Shown here: positions 6,526 to 15,492 of the stretch, piece after piece
Layout: each line of letters begins with the position of its first letter
Numbering within the stretch: the first letter of the stretch is position 1
Assembly: GCA_002409325.1 (NCBI GenBank)
Contig: DHUU01000008.1
Coordinates: 1 to 64,000 of the forward strand
DNA length: 64,000 nt
DNA from: Bacteroidales bacterium UBA5226
GTDB taxonomy: Bacteria > Bacteroidota > Bacteroidia > Bacteroidales > UBA932
Direction: 5' to 3'
Made by a program: the position numbers and the translations under genes
The notes under the pieces: generated by a model
Told to the model about the DNA's origin: nothing
What the model saw: only the letters and a program-made list of their open reading frames with translations
Database searches by the model: none

Positions 6526-7990
6526 TATAAGTTCAATCTTCAGCTTGCTGCTCTATCTCTTTTACCTGGGGCTGGCCCTATATTTTATTTATGACCTGAT
6601 ATTCAGAAAACACAATCCTGCAAAATCTCTGGCCTGGATTGTTGTGATGCTGCTGCTGCCCTATGTGGGGCTGATCATTTACATTTATGTAGGCAGGGAT
6701 TTCAGAAAGAACAAAATGTACAGCCGCAAGGGCCTTCATGACGAACGCCTTAAAAGAGAGCTGAGCGCACTCCAGGTTGAGCAATTGAATCAGGCACAGG
6801 AAAATTTGCCTGCCGATATCGCAGTGCACAAAAAACTCGTCTTCCTGGCACTGAACAACAGCAGGAGCATTCTTACCGTTCATAACAGTACCCGGCTGTA
6901 CTATACAGGAAAGGAAGCCCTGGAAGCCATGTACGAAAGTGCCGGAAAAGCCAGGCACCATATTCATCTGCAATCGTTTATCATTGAAAATGATTCTGTC
7001 GGTACACGGTGGAAAAACCTGCTTTGCAGAAAGGCTATGGAAGGAGTGGATGTTTGCGTCATATACGACGATTTTGGCAGCTGGTATCTGCCTAAATATT
7101 TTATAAAGGAGATGCGTACAGCAGGGGTGCATATTGAGCCTTTCGGGAAGGTGGGTTTTCCGGGCTTAAGGGCTATGATCAATTACAGGAATCACCGCAA
7201 ACTGTTGATTGTGGACGGAGAGGAAGGGTATCTTGGAGGGGTGAACATAGCGGACAGGTATTATGACGGGGGATCCAGTCTGGAATGGCGCGATACCCAG
7301 ATACGTATCCGGGGAGAAGCGGTCAAACAGCTCGAATCGAGTTTCTTGATGGATTGGTATTTCATTACCCATAAAAACCTGCGGCGCAGGAGACATTACA
7401 GTTACCAGCTTCCTTACCTTGAAGAAGACACTGTTCCCGAGACCTGTTATATGCAGATCGTCAGTTCCGGACCGGACAGTGACTGGGCCGACATCATGCA
7501 ACTGTACCTGACCACTATTACAGAAGCCCGCACCCGTATAAGCATCACCACTCCCTACCTGATTCCAAACGAAAGCATCCTGAACGCCCTCAGGACAGCA
7601 GCCCTGGGAGGGGTGGAAGTGCGTATCATGCTTCCCCGGGAGTCCGATGCCCGTTTTGTACATTACGCCAGCCTTTCCTATGTTACAGAGCTATTGGATG
7701 CCGGTGTGAAGGTTTATATGTACACCAAAGGATTCATTCATTCCAAGACCATCAGCATAGACGGCACCTGTTGTGTGATAGGCTCTGCCAACCTGGATAA
7801 CAGAAGCCTGGAACACCATTTTGAGGTGGGTGCTATCATCTACAATCCCTCTGTCAGTATAGAGGTGGAAGATCAGTTTGACAGGTACCTGAACGATTCC
7901 CGCCTGATAGTCCGAAAATCCTGGGACAAAAGGCCTTTCCGCCAAAAGATTTACGAGCAGCTTACCCGTTTGCTGAGCCCCCTGCTGTAA
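6512..7990 (+). CDS. cls: Cardiolipin synthase (phospholipase D family)
   Basis: 492 residues from the ATG at 6512, which overlaps the end of menG. It joins two phosphatidylglycerol molecules, or an equivalent donor and acceptor, to make cardiolipin at the inner membrane. Two N-terminal membrane helices (about 6-26 and 38-58) precede two phospholipase D motifs: H-x-K-x4-D (H-R-K-L-L-I-V-D) followed by G-G-V-N-I-A-D-R, and H-S-K-T-I-S-I-D followed by G-S-A-N-L-D-N-R-S. Both catalytic His and Lys residues are intact. Length matches ClsA-type enzymes. Confidence 0.93.
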   Translation: MTYYSISSIFSLLLYLFYLGLALYFIYDLIFRKHNPAKSLAWIVVMLLLPYVGLIIYIYVGRDFRKNKMYSRKGLHDERLKRELSALQVEQLNQAQENLPADIAVHKKLVFLALNNSRSILTVHNSTRLYYTGKEALEAMYESAGKARHHIHLQSFIIENDSVGTRWKNLLCRKAMEGVDVCVIYDDFGSWYLPKYFIKEMRTAGVHIEPFGKVGFPGLRAMINYRNHRKLLIVDGEEGYLGGVNIADRYYDGGSSLEWRDTQIRIRGEAVKQLESSFLMDWYFITHKNLRRRRHYSYQLPYLEEDTVPETCYMQIVSSGPDSDWADIMQLYLTTITEARTRISITTPYLIPNESILNALRTAALGGVEVRIMLPRESDARFVHYASLSYVTELLDAGVKVYMYTKGFIHSKTISIDGTCCVIGSANLDNRSLEHHFEVGAIIYNPSVSIEVEDQFDRYLNDSRLIVRKSWDKRPFRQKIYEQLTRLLSPLL

Positions 7991-8007
7991 AAGAATCCAG
8001 GGTATTT

Positions 8008-8075
8008 ATTGCCCGTTATGTATAAGATTTGTATATTTGTAACAGCATTTACTATATAATATGTTACTAAGTAAA
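8008..8075 (+). promoter_or_regulatory. Promoter and possible MarR operator for marR-capA
   Basis: TTG at 8009-8011 lies 20 bases before TATATTTG at 8032-8039. Two inverted repeats overlap the start site: GTAACA (8039-8044) with TGTTAC (8062-8067), and TTTACT (8048-8053) with AGTAAA (8070-8075). Their position over the start codon region would suit autoregulation by the MarR protein encoded at 8061. The promoter call is firmer than the operator call. Confidence 0.5.
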
Positions 8076-8504
8076 AAAATGGGTGTATACCTGAACCAGG
8101 CGCATTTCCTGTTCAAGCAATGTTTCCTTACAGAATTGGTAAACAACAACGTGGATATTACCCCGGAACAATACCTGCTCATTGATTTGCTCTGGGACGA
8201 GGGCCCGCTTACGCAAAAGGAAATCGCAGACAGGATGCAGAAGGATAAGAATTCCATAACAAAACTGATAGACGGGCTGGAAAAGAAAGGGTATGTGCTA
8301 AGGGAAACAGATAATAATGACCGCCGAAAAAATGTGGTAGTTGTGACGGCTTACGGGCAGGCGCAAAAACAGGAGATCACGCACATTGCCATAAACGCGG
8401 CTGGCAACATCCTTGGAGGCATTCCCGAAGATGAACTGGCCAAAGTGGCGGAGGTTCTGAACAAACTCAATAAAAACATGAAGAAACTCCTGAAAAAGAA
8501 GTAA
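8061..8504 (+). CDS. MarR-family transcriptional regulator beside cysteate synthase
   Basis: 147 residues, normal MarR length. A winged helix-turn-helix is seen: T-Q-K-E-I-A-D-R-M (about 50-58), recognition helix with N-S-I-T-K-L-I-D-G-L-E-K-K-G-Y (66-80), and the wing D-N-N-D-R-R-K-N with the family's D-x-R-R pattern. Helices at both ends would form the dimer interface. ATG 8061 is the first start; an in-frame ATG at 8079 is also possible. It lies 2 bases upstream of capA and shares its promoter, so it probably controls sulfonolipid synthesis, possibly in response to a lipid or sulfur compound. The ligand is unknown. Confidence 0.85.
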   Translation: MLLSKKMGVYLNQAHFLFKQCFLTELVNNNVDITPEQYLLIDLLWDEGPLTQKEIADRMQKDKNSITKLIDGLEKKGYVLRETDNNDRRKNVVVVTAYGQAQKQEITHIAINAAGNILGGIPEDELAKVAEVLNKLNKNMKKLLKKK

Positions 8505-8506
8505 TT

Positions 8507-9751
8507 ATGGCTGAAGCATATGTCTTACAGAATTGTGCAACAGGAAGGGTATTTGAAGATTCTGGCTGGTTGTTGTCTGATCCCCGGTATACGGGTCATT
8601 CCCTTATCAGGGCTTTGTATCATAAAAAGCAACTTCATTACAGCGACCATGATAAAGGAATCTACCGCTTTGCCGACTGGATGCCCGTTAACAGGATACT
8701 GAAAGATTCTGCGGCACCGGTAACCTATAAAAGCGAAGGGTTGGCAAGCCACTTAGGGCTAAAGAATCTGTACATAACGTTCAGCGGGTACTGGCCGGAA
8801 AGAGGGGCATTCATGAAGACGTGCTCTTTCAAGGAGACCGAGGCTTATTCTGTTTGTGCTCATATTCCTGAAGGTGAAAAACGTACCATGGTTGTGGCCT
8901 CGGCAGGAAATACTGCCCGTGCATTTGCTAAGGTGTGTTCGGAGAACAAGATTCCCCTGCTTCTTTTTGTGCCTTATGACAATCTGGATACCCTGTGGTT
9001 TGACAAAGAACCGGACCCTTGCGTGCAATTGGTCTGTTCCCCTCCCGGTACGGATTACTTTGATGCCATTGAACTGAGTAATACGATTTGTGAAAATACA
9101 AATCGTTATTTTGCCGAGGGCGGGGCAAAGAACATAGCCCGCAGGGATGGCATGGGAACTACCGTCCTTTCAGCCACGACCTTCATCGGACGTATTCCCG
9201 ATTATTATTTTCAGGCAGTGGGTAGCGGAACCGGAGTGATTGCTGCCTGGGAAGCAAATAAGCGCCTGATAGGTGACGGCCGCTTTGGGAATCACCTTAT
9301 GCGCCTTGTGGCCTCACAAAATGCGCCGTTTTTGCCTATCTATGAAGCCTGGAAAACAAGCGGACGTGAAATGAAAGTCATGGAAGCGAGGGAAGCAAGG
9401 GAAAAATTTGCCTGCATCAAAGCCAGGGTGCTTTCCAACAGGAAACCTCCTTACGGTGTGCCCGGGGGCCTGTACGATGCCCTGGTAGATTCGGGCGGGA
9501 CTATGGACTATGCCACCAATGAAGAACTGGATCAGGCCATGGATTTGTTTATCAGATCAGAAGGCATTGACATACATCCTGCAGCAGCTGTAGCCACCGC
9601 CAGCCTGATAAAGAATGTTAAGCAGGGACATATGGACACCTCGTCCGTTATCATGCTCAACATTACAGGGGGAGGGGAGGAAAGGTTCAGAAAGGAGAAT
9701 GCCTTATGGTATCTCAAACCAACAGACCACGCTTCATTGCTTAGCGCCTGA
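8507..9751 (+). CDS. capA: Cysteate synthase (PLP-dependent, threonine-synthase-like)
   Basis: 414 residues. Cysteate synthases of this group make L-cysteate from O-phosphoserine and sulfite, supplying the sulfonated head group of capnine lipids. Seen: the likely PLP lysine Lys109 in T-C-S-F-K-E-T-E-A-Y, the cofactor loop A-S-A-G-N-T-A-R-A (131-139), the phosphate loop G-S-G-T-G (239-243), and I-M-L-N-I-T-G-G-G-E near the C-terminus. Overall it resembles my recollection of Bacteroidales proteins annotated cysteate synthase. It follows marR and converges on capC, overlapping it by 18 bases; capC and capB encode the next pathway steps. A threonine synthase paralogue is the main alternative, but the neighbourhood favours cysteate. 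Confidence 0.85.
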   Translation: MAEAYVLQNCATGRVFEDSGWLLSDPRYTGHSLIRALYHKKQLHYSDHDKGIYRFADWMPVNRILKDSAAPVTYKSEGLASHLGLKNLYITFSGYWPERGAFMKTCSFKETEAYSVCAHIPEGEKRTMVVASAGNTARAFAKVCSENKIPLLLFVPYDNLDTLWFDKEPDPCVQLVCSPPGTDYFDAIELSNTICENTNRYFAEGGAKNIARRDGMGTTVLSATTFIGRIPDYYFQAVGSGTGVIAAWEANKRLIGDGRFGNHLMRLVASQNAPFLPIYEAWKTSGREMKVMEAREAREKFACIKARVLSNRKPPYGVPGGLYDALVDSGGTMDYATNEELDQAMDLFIRSEGIDIHPAAAVATASLIKNVKQGHMDTSSVIMLNITGGGEERFRKENALWYLKPTDHASLLSA

Positions 9752-10558
9752 CAGTGGAGAGTCGGGTTCTTTGGCCATCACACGGTATTCAAGCCTGGAT
9801 ACAAACCGTGGAAAAAATTTTGACAGCCAAACAGTAGCTTTTCCCATTGTTGTAAGGATCACAAAATCTTTCCGTTTTCTGATCCCTTTGAGCATGGCCA
9901 GGGCAACATCCCTGGCAGTCATCATTTTTTCTTCTGCCCTGGGAGTAGTACCTTGCGGGGTTCCGTCTGCTGAAAGGGCAGCAATACGTACATTGGATGA
10001 TGTGAATCCCGGTGCAAACGTCATTACGTGTAATCCATCGTACAGGTGTTCGGTGCGCAGGGTGTCCAGAAAACCATTCATGGCAAATTTTGAAGCCGAA
10101 TAACCTGTACGTGCCGGGAGCCCGCTGAAACCTGCAATGGATGTGACTCCCACAACAGACCCTTTGCTTTCAAGCAGCCATGGCAAAGCGTATTTGGTAC
10201 AATACACGCATCCCCAGAAATTGACATCCATCAGTCTTTTCATAACAGACAGGTCCAGGTCTTTGAACAGGGCCCGCATGGAAAGACCGGCATTGTTGAC
10301 CAGTATGTCTATCCTGCCATAACGGCCGATTGTTTCTTCTACCAGTCGTTTACAGTCAGATTCAACGGTCACGTCTGTAACAACAATCAATACCGGGACG
10401 TTGTTCAATTCTTTTTCCAGGGCTTTGAGCTTATCTTCCGAACGTGCTGCCAGAACAACAGAGGCTCCTTCAGCGGAAAAAACACGGGCGCATTCCAGTC
10501 CTATGCCGGAAGAGGCCCCCGTTATGATGGCTACTTTGCCCTTGAGATAACCAGCCAT
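9734..10558 (-). CDS. capC: Short-chain reductase, probable 3-ketocapnine reductase
   Basis: 274 residues. Classical SDR: T-G-A-S-S-G-I-G (13-20) for NADPH, N-N-A-G (88-91), catalytic Ser140 and Y-S-A-S-K (Tyr153, Lys157). The C-terminal half has hydrophobic stretches typical of 3-ketosphinganine reductase-like enzymes. Beside an alpha-oxoamine synthase and cysteate synthase, the expected reaction is reduction of 3-ketocapnine to capnine. It starts 2 bases after capB ends, so the two are cotranscribed and probably coupled. Alternative: reduction of 3-ketosphinganine if capB uses serine. Its 3' end overlaps capA on the other strand. Confidence 0.82.
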   Translation of the reverse strand: MAGYLKGKVAIITGASSGIGLECARVFSAEGASVVLAARSEDKLKALEKELNNVPVLIVVTDVTVESDCKRLVEETIGRYGRIDILVNNAGLSMRALFKDLDLSVMKRLMDVNFWGCVYCTKYALPWLLESKGSVVGVTSIAGFSGLPARTGYSASKFAMNGFLDTLRTEHLYDGLHVMTFAPGFTSSNVRIAALSADGTPQGTTPRAEEKMMTARDVALAMLKGIRKRKDFVILTTMGKATVWLSKFFPRFVSRLEYRVMAKEPDSPLSGAKQ

Positions 10559-10560
10559 AC

Positions 10561-11820
10561 TTATTTGACAGCCATGTCTTTGACTTCACCTCCCTTATAG
10601 AAACCCTGGCTTAGTTTCTTCTGGATCTGGCTAAAAGCATTGAGGGTATATTCTACGTGTTCCAGGGAGTGCATGGCAGTGGGAATAAGCCGGAACATGA
10701 TCACATCCCGGGGAACTACCGGGTATACCACAACAGAGCAGAATATTCTGTAGTTTTCCCTCAGGTCTATCAGTATGTTTGTAGCCTCGGGAAGTTCTCC
10801 TTTAAGGAAAACGGGAGTAACGCAGGCTTCGGCCGGACCAATGTCAAATCCGTTCTTCTTTAATCCTTCCTGGAGTTTAGAAGTGATTAGCAATAGTTTT
10901 TCCCTTAATTCTGGCATGGTCCGGATCATATCCAGGCGTTTGAGCAGTCCTTCCACCATGGCCATGGGCAGGCTCTTGGCATAAATCTGGGAACGCAGGT
11001 TGTACCTAAGGTAATTAATGATATCTGTCTTTCCTGCGACAAATCCGCCAATCCCTGCCATGGATTTGGCAAAAGCCCCGAAATACAGGTCAACTTCATC
11101 CATAACGTTAAAATGCTCGGATGTACCCCGTCCGTTCTTTCCCATGACCCCGAATCCGTGGGCATCGTCAATCAAGATACGGAAATTGTATTTTTTCTTA
11201 AGAGAAACAATCTGATCCAGAAAGCCAAGGGCACCTGTCATTCCGTAAACACCCTCGGTGATGAGCAGGATACCTCCTCCGCTTTTTTGTGTTAGGCGGG
11301 TAGCCCGCTCAAGTGCTTTGTCGCACTTTTCCAGGTTGTTGTGGGGGTAAACTATACGCTGTCCCATATGCAGGCGCATACCGTCCATAATGCAGGCATG
11401 AGCCTGGGAATCGTAGACCACAACATCGCGACGGTTTAGCAACGCATCTATGGTTGAAACCATTCCCTGGTATCCGAAATTGAACAGGTATGCGTCTTCT
11501 TTCTTTTCGAATTCAGCCAGTTCCATTTCCAGACGCTCATGTAAGGAAGTGTGTCCGCTCATCATCCTGGCCCCCATGGGGTAAGCCAGGCCCCACTTTG
11601 CGGCTGCCTCGGCATCGGCTTTTCTAACATCAGGATGGTTGGCCAGTCCCAGGTAGTTGTTGAATGTCCAGGCCAGCACCTGCTTTCCCTGGAATGTCAT
11701 GTACGGCTCAATGGGTCCTTCCAGCTTTGGGAACATGTAATATCCGTGAGCTTTCCTGCGGTATTGGCCCAGAGGGCCTCCTTCATCCTGTATGATTCTA
11801 TCAAAAATGTCCATAATCAT
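10561..11820 (-). CDS. capB: Alpha-oxoamine synthase, probable cysteate fatty-acyltransferase
   Basis: 419 residues from the ATG at 11820. PLP enzyme that condenses an amino acid with an acyl thioester and releases CO2. Seen: N-N-Y-L-G-L (54-59), cofactor-stacking His141, D-D-A-H-G-F-G (218-224) and Schiff-base Lys252 in F-A-K-S-M-A. It closely resembles the second serine-palmitoyltransferase-like group of Bacteroidota, to which SulA/CapB belong. With cysteate synthase nearby, cysteate is the likely substrate, giving 3-ketocapnine. The start overlaps the gyrB stop (ATGA, 11817-11820), an unusual coupling of lipid synthesis to a topoisomerase gene. An ATG at 11814 is an alternative start. Serine as substrate cannot be excluded from sequence alone. 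Confidence 0.83.
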   Translation of the reverse strand: MIMDIFDRIIQDEGGPLGQYRRKAHGYYMFPKLEGPIEPYMTFQGKQVLAWTFNNYLGLANHPDVRKADAEAAAKWGLAYPMGARMMSGHTSLHERLEMELAEFEKKEDAYLFNFGYQGMVSTIDALLNRRDVVVYDSQAHACIMDGMRLHMGQRIVYPHNNLEKCDKALERATRLTQKSGGGILLITEGVYGMTGALGFLDQIVSLKKKYNFRILIDDAHGFGVMGKNGRGTSEHFNVMDEVDLYFGAFAKSMAGIGGFVAGKTDIINYLRYNLRSQIYAKSLPMAMVEGLLKRLDMIRTMPELREKLLLITSKLQEGLKKNGFDIGPAEACVTPVFLKGELPEATNILIDLRENYRIFCSVVVYPVVPRDVIMFRLIPTAMHSLEHVEYTLNAFSQIQKKLSQGFYKGGEVKDMAVK

Positions 11821-13802
11821 GCGTCTATGTTAGCGTATTTGGCGTGCTGTTCAATAAACTCCCTTCTGGGTGGCACTTCGTCACCCATGAGCATGGAGAA
11901 AATTCGGTCTGCTTCTGCAGCATTATCAATGTTTATCTGCCTAAGGATCCTGTTTTCAGGATTCATGGTGGTATCCCATAACTGGATGGCGTCCATTTCT
12001 CCCAGACCTTTGTAACGTTGGACGGTAACAGAACTCTCCCTTCCTTTACCGATTTCTTCCACAGCATTCCGTCTTTGATCCTCGGTCCAGCAATACCGTT
12101 CTTCTTTGCCTCTTTTGACAAGATAGAGCGGGGGAGAAGCGATGTATACGTGACCACTACGGATCAGGTCGGGCATGTGGCGGAAAAAGAAAGTTAACAG
12201 CAGGGTGTCAATATGGCTTCCGTCTACATCGGCGTCGGTCATGATTATCACACGATGGTATCTGAGCTTGCTCATATTCAGAGCTTTGCTGTCTTCCTCG
12301 GTGCCTCGGGTAACCCCAAAGGCAGTGTAAATATTGCGTATCTCTTCGTTATCAAAAACACGGTGTTCCTGTGCTTTCTCCACGTTCAGAATCTTGCCGC
12401 GCAGGGGAAGAATCGCCTGGAATGAACGGTCCCTTCCGCTTTTTGCTGTACCTCCTGCCGAGTCTCCCTCAACCAGGAAAATCTCGCTTTGTTCGGGATC
12501 CCTGTTAGAACAGTCTGCCAGTTTCCCCGGTAATCCAGCGCCAGACATAACATTCTTGCGCTGGACCAGTTCACGGGCCTTACGGGCAGCGTGACGGGCC
12601 GTGGCAGCCACAATCACTTTTTCCACTATGGTTTTGGCATCCTTGGGATTTTCTTCCAGGTAGTTTTCCAGAGCATTGCTGACAGCCTGCGAAACGGCGC
12701 CTGTCACTTCGCTGTTGCCCAGCTTGGTTTTTGTTTGTCCCTCAAACTGCGGCTCATTGACTTTGACCGAGATAATGGCAGTCAATCCTTCCCTGAAATC
12801 GGCAGGATCGATGTCGAATTTCAATTTGCTTAGCATTCCGGTCTTGTCGGCATAACTTTTGAGTGTGCTGGTCAGCCCCCTTCGAAATCCTGTCAGGTGG
12901 GTTCCCCCTTCTATAGTATTGATGTTGTTGACATAGGCGTGGATGTTTTCCGTGAATCCCGTATTGTACTGCATGGCAATTTCAATTGGGATATTGGTTT
13001 TGTTGTTCTCAAGGTAGATGGGGCGCTGGGTAAGGGTTTCTCTTGTTTTATCAAGAAATTCCACAAAATCCAGCAATCCGGCCTCGGAATAGAACTCATT
13101 TCTGAGAAAACTCCCGGAGGGGAGTGCTTCCTCGTCGGCATCTTCGGAAAAGGTGTCTTCCACGTTACGTGACCTCTGGTCTTCAATGATCAGGCGAACA
13201 CCCTTGTTCAAAAAGGCCAGCTCGCGGAGCCTGGCAGAGAGGATCTCGTAGCTGTATTCAATTCCCAGGGTAAATATTTCCTTATCCGGCATAAAGTATA
13301 TCTCTGTGCCTGTTAACTCTGTATCTCCCAGGATTTCAACCGGGGTCTGGGGAACTCCGCGTGAATAGGCCTGCCTGAATATTTTTCCCTCCCGGTAAAT
13401 GGTGGCCACCAGCTTACTGGACAGCGCATTGACGCACGATAAGCCTACTCCGTGCAGACCGCCTGAAACCTTATAGGAGTCCTTGGAAAATTTTCCCCCC
13501 GCGTGCAACACGGTAAGAACCACTTCAAGGGCCGATTTCTTTTCCTTTTCATGCATCCCGGTAGGGATGCCGCGACCGTTGTCATTCACGATAATGCTGT
13601 TGTCGGCATTGATGACAACTTTTATCAGGTCACAATAGCCCGCAAGGGCCTCGTCAATGGAATTGTCTACAACCTCATAAACTAGATGGTGTAATCCTCT
13701 GGATGCAATGTCCCCGATATACATGGAGGGACGTTTTCTGACTGCTTCCAGGCCTTCCAGCACCTGGATGCTTTCTGCAGAATACTGATTCTCTATACTC
13801 AC
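11817..13802 (-). CDS. gyrB: DNA gyrase subunit B
   Basis: 661 residues starting at GTG 13802. ATPase subunit of gyrase, which introduces negative supercoils with GyrA. Seen: GHKL ATPase motifs E-V-V-D-N-S-I-D-E-A and D-N-G-R-G-I-P, the ATP-lid G-G-L-H-G-V-G, and the TOPRIM motifs V-E-G-D-S-A-G-G and D-A-D-V-D-G-S-H, with Q-R-Y-K-G-L-G-E-M near the end. Length fits Bacteroidota GyrB without the insert of proteobacterial forms. It follows the barrel gene at 13858 in the same direction but has its own -7 box at 13826-13833. ParE is the main alternative. Confidence 0.93.
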   Translation of the reverse strand: MSIENQYSAESIQVLEGLEAVRKRPSMYIGDIASRGLHHLVYEVVDNSIDEALAGYCDLIKVVINADNSIIVNDNGRGIPTGMHEKEKKSALEVVLTVLHAGGKFSKDSYKVSGGLHGVGLSCVNALSSKLVATIYREGKIFRQAYSRGVPQTPVEILGDTELTGTEIYFMPDKEIFTLGIEYSYEILSARLRELAFLNKGVRLIIEDQRSRNVEDTFSEDADEEALPSGSFLRNEFYSEAGLLDFVEFLDKTRETLTQRPIYLENNKTNIPIEIAMQYNTGFTENIHAYVNNINTIEGGTHLTGFRRGLTSTLKSYADKTGMLSKLKFDIDPADFREGLTAIISVKVNEPQFEGQTKTKLGNSEVTGAVSQAVSNALENYLEENPKDAKTIVEKVIVAATARHAARKARELVQRKNVMSGAGLPGKLADCSNRDPEQSEIFLVEGDSAGGTAKSGRDRSFQAILPLRGKILNVEKAQEHRVFDNEEIRNIYTAFGVTRGTEEDSKALNMSKLRYHRVIIMTDADVDGSHIDTLLLTFFFRHMPDLIRSGHVYIASPPLYLVKRGKEERYCWTEDQRRNAVEEIGKGRESSVTVQRYKGLGEMDAIQLWDTTMNPENRILRQINIDNAAEADRIFSMLMGDEVPPRREFIEQHAKYANIDA

Positions 13803-13825
13803 TTTTTCTTTCTTTGAATAACAAA

Positions 13826-13833
13826 CAAAGATA
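13826..13833 (-). promoter_or_regulatory. -7 box for gyrB
   Basis: TATCTTTG on the reverse strand, 23 bases before the GTG start. Matches TANNTTTG; no clear TTTG at the -33 position. Confidence 0.6.
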
Positions 13834-13857
13834 CGAAAAAAGCATTATAAATCCTAA

Positions 13858-15492
13858 TCAGAAATGCAAGCTTATTCCACCTCCCAAAGTCAATCCGGGA
13901 TTGGGATAGAGATAAAAATAGGAGATAGTCCTGTTCAGAAGATTGTTGCCAAAAACATATGCCCCAAAAAGCCTGTTGACAAGGTATTCTATGCGGGCAC
14001 CCAGATCAAAAAATCCGGGCAAACTTATGGCTGGGTTTCCCGCTATCCAGTCCGGTGCAAAACAGGAGGCCCGCCAATACCCAGATGCCGATACTATGAT
14101 GCGTTCCCTCCAGTTGTAGCGGGCAAAGGCCCTTATTTCCCATGACGGCCTGTGCCATGGAGGATTCCCCGAGCTGAGCGAATACTTATGCCACTGGCCT
14201 GTGATACTTGCTTCAAAGGGCTCTGAACGGAAAGCTAAGGATCCGCCGGCGGTATACCTGGTTTCATCTGAGTAACTGAGTGTGTACAAGCCCGGATAAC
14301 CCTGCTGAAATACCTGTGTCCCGTAGAAAAACTGATTTTTTGTATAGCGGTAGGCCCCAAATAACTTGTAATGGAACCGGTCGCCCAGAGAGCCGGTAAA
14401 CCCGGCCTGCACATCCCAGGGAACTGTTGCATCGTACATCTGGTTGGCAAATACCCAGGGATTCTCAGTCATTCTATCCTGGTAGGTGTTCAGACCGTGG
14501 TATCCTTGCATCCCTGCATAAATTGAAAGCCAGTCCTGGGCAATGGTAAGGTGTGCGTTAAACCAGGGGAAAATTCCAAACCGATTTCCATCCGGACCAA
14601 GCAGGTAACCTGCGCGCAGGCCGGCACCCACTTTGTATCTTTCTCCAGCCAGAATCACATGGGGGAATATACTGACTACGGCCCTGGATGATGATACCCC
14701 GTCCGATGTCCACCGGTCACTGGCAAAACGGGTAGCCGCTCCCAGGTTTATGGAAAATTTTTCTGTCAGGTTATAACCGGCTACCGCGTCAATATCCAGG
14801 ATATTTTCCCGTATTAGCGACAGGCTGTCATGTGCGCCGGTGATGTTGTTCTTCGCGTGATTGTATCCCGATTTCCAGTGATAATGCCAGGATCCTGCTG
14901 CCCCGTTCAGCGCATATGTTTCAATGGCCACGCCTGCATTGTAGTAGTTCTGGTATGCCAGGCCGGTGGCAGATAAAACATCTGCAACCGCGTAGTCGTT
15001 TTTCAGGTGTTCTCCCAGTGCACTGATTCGGAACGTGTTTTGCTTTCCCCTGTGCTCCAGGGTGAACATGCCGTCTGTGCGCATCCTTTTTTCCCCGCTG
15101 AGCAACGAACGGTGACGGGCCTGCAGACCTGCATGCCAGCCCGTACCAATGGGGGCCTGCAGCAGGATGTCTCCCCTGGGTGTCCACGGATACCCTAAGC
15201 CCAGGTCTATGGTGCCGTAACGTTTTGCCACCACCCCTGAAGATCTGACAGTGGCAGGCGGCAGCGGGATAAATTCATAAAGGTTGACCAGGGGCTTGTC
15301 AAAAATGCCGTATTGAAAGGAAGTGTTGAAAGTGCGCAGCGAATCCGGGATCTGTGTATCCAGTAAAGGTTTGGTGACCTCTATAAGATCGGCATCGTAC
15401 AGACGTTCTACCTGGATCACGGGATTGATCTGATTTTGCGCGTTCAGCGAAACGCCAGCCAGGCAGGAGGCTATGAATAACCATCTTTTCAT
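13858..15492 (-). CDS. Outer-membrane beta-barrel protein
   Basis: 544 residues. A signal peptide (about 1-19, ending N-A-Q) is followed by roughly 80 residues of periplasmic sequence, then alternating aromatic and glycine-rich strands to the end, with a final Phe typical of Bam substrates. The late part (R-L-F-G-A-Y-V-F-G-N-N-L-L-N-R) resembles the closing strands of TonB-dependent receptors, but I see no full plug domain. The start overlaps the stop of the large TPR gene (AATGA), so the two are coupled and likely work together at the envelope. The transported or bound substrate cannot be told. Confidence 0.85.
   Translation of the reverse strand: MKRWLFIASCLAGVSLNAQNQINPVIQVERLYDADLIEVTKPLLDTQIPDSLRTFNTSFQYGIFDKPLVNLYEFIPLPPATVRSSGVVAKRYGTIDLGLGYPWTPRGDILLQAPIGTGWHAGLQARHRSLLSGEKRMRTDGMFTLEHRGKQNTFRISALGEHLKNDYAVADVLSATGLAYQNYYNAGVAIETYALNGAAGSWHYHWKSGYNHAKNNITGAHDSLSLIRENILDIDAVAGYNLTEKFSINLGAATRFASDRWTSDGVSSSRAVVSIFPHVILAGERYKVGAGLRAGYLLGPDGNRFGIFPWFNAHLTIAQDWLSIYAGMQGYHGLNTYQDRMTENPWVFANQMYDATVPWDVQAGFTGSLGDRFHYKLFGAYRYTKNQFFYGTQVFQQGYPGLYTLSYSDETRYTAGGSLAFRSEPFEASITGQWHKYSLSSGNPPWHRPSWEIRAFARYNWRERIIVSASGYWRASCFAPDWIAGNPAISLPGFFDLGARIEYLVNRLFGAYVFGNNLLNRTISYFYLYPNPGLTLGGGISLHF

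Noticed and set aside
9615..10103. Forward frame of 162 codons over the capA/capC junction
   Set aside because: It lies mainly antisense to capC, whose SDR motifs are intact.
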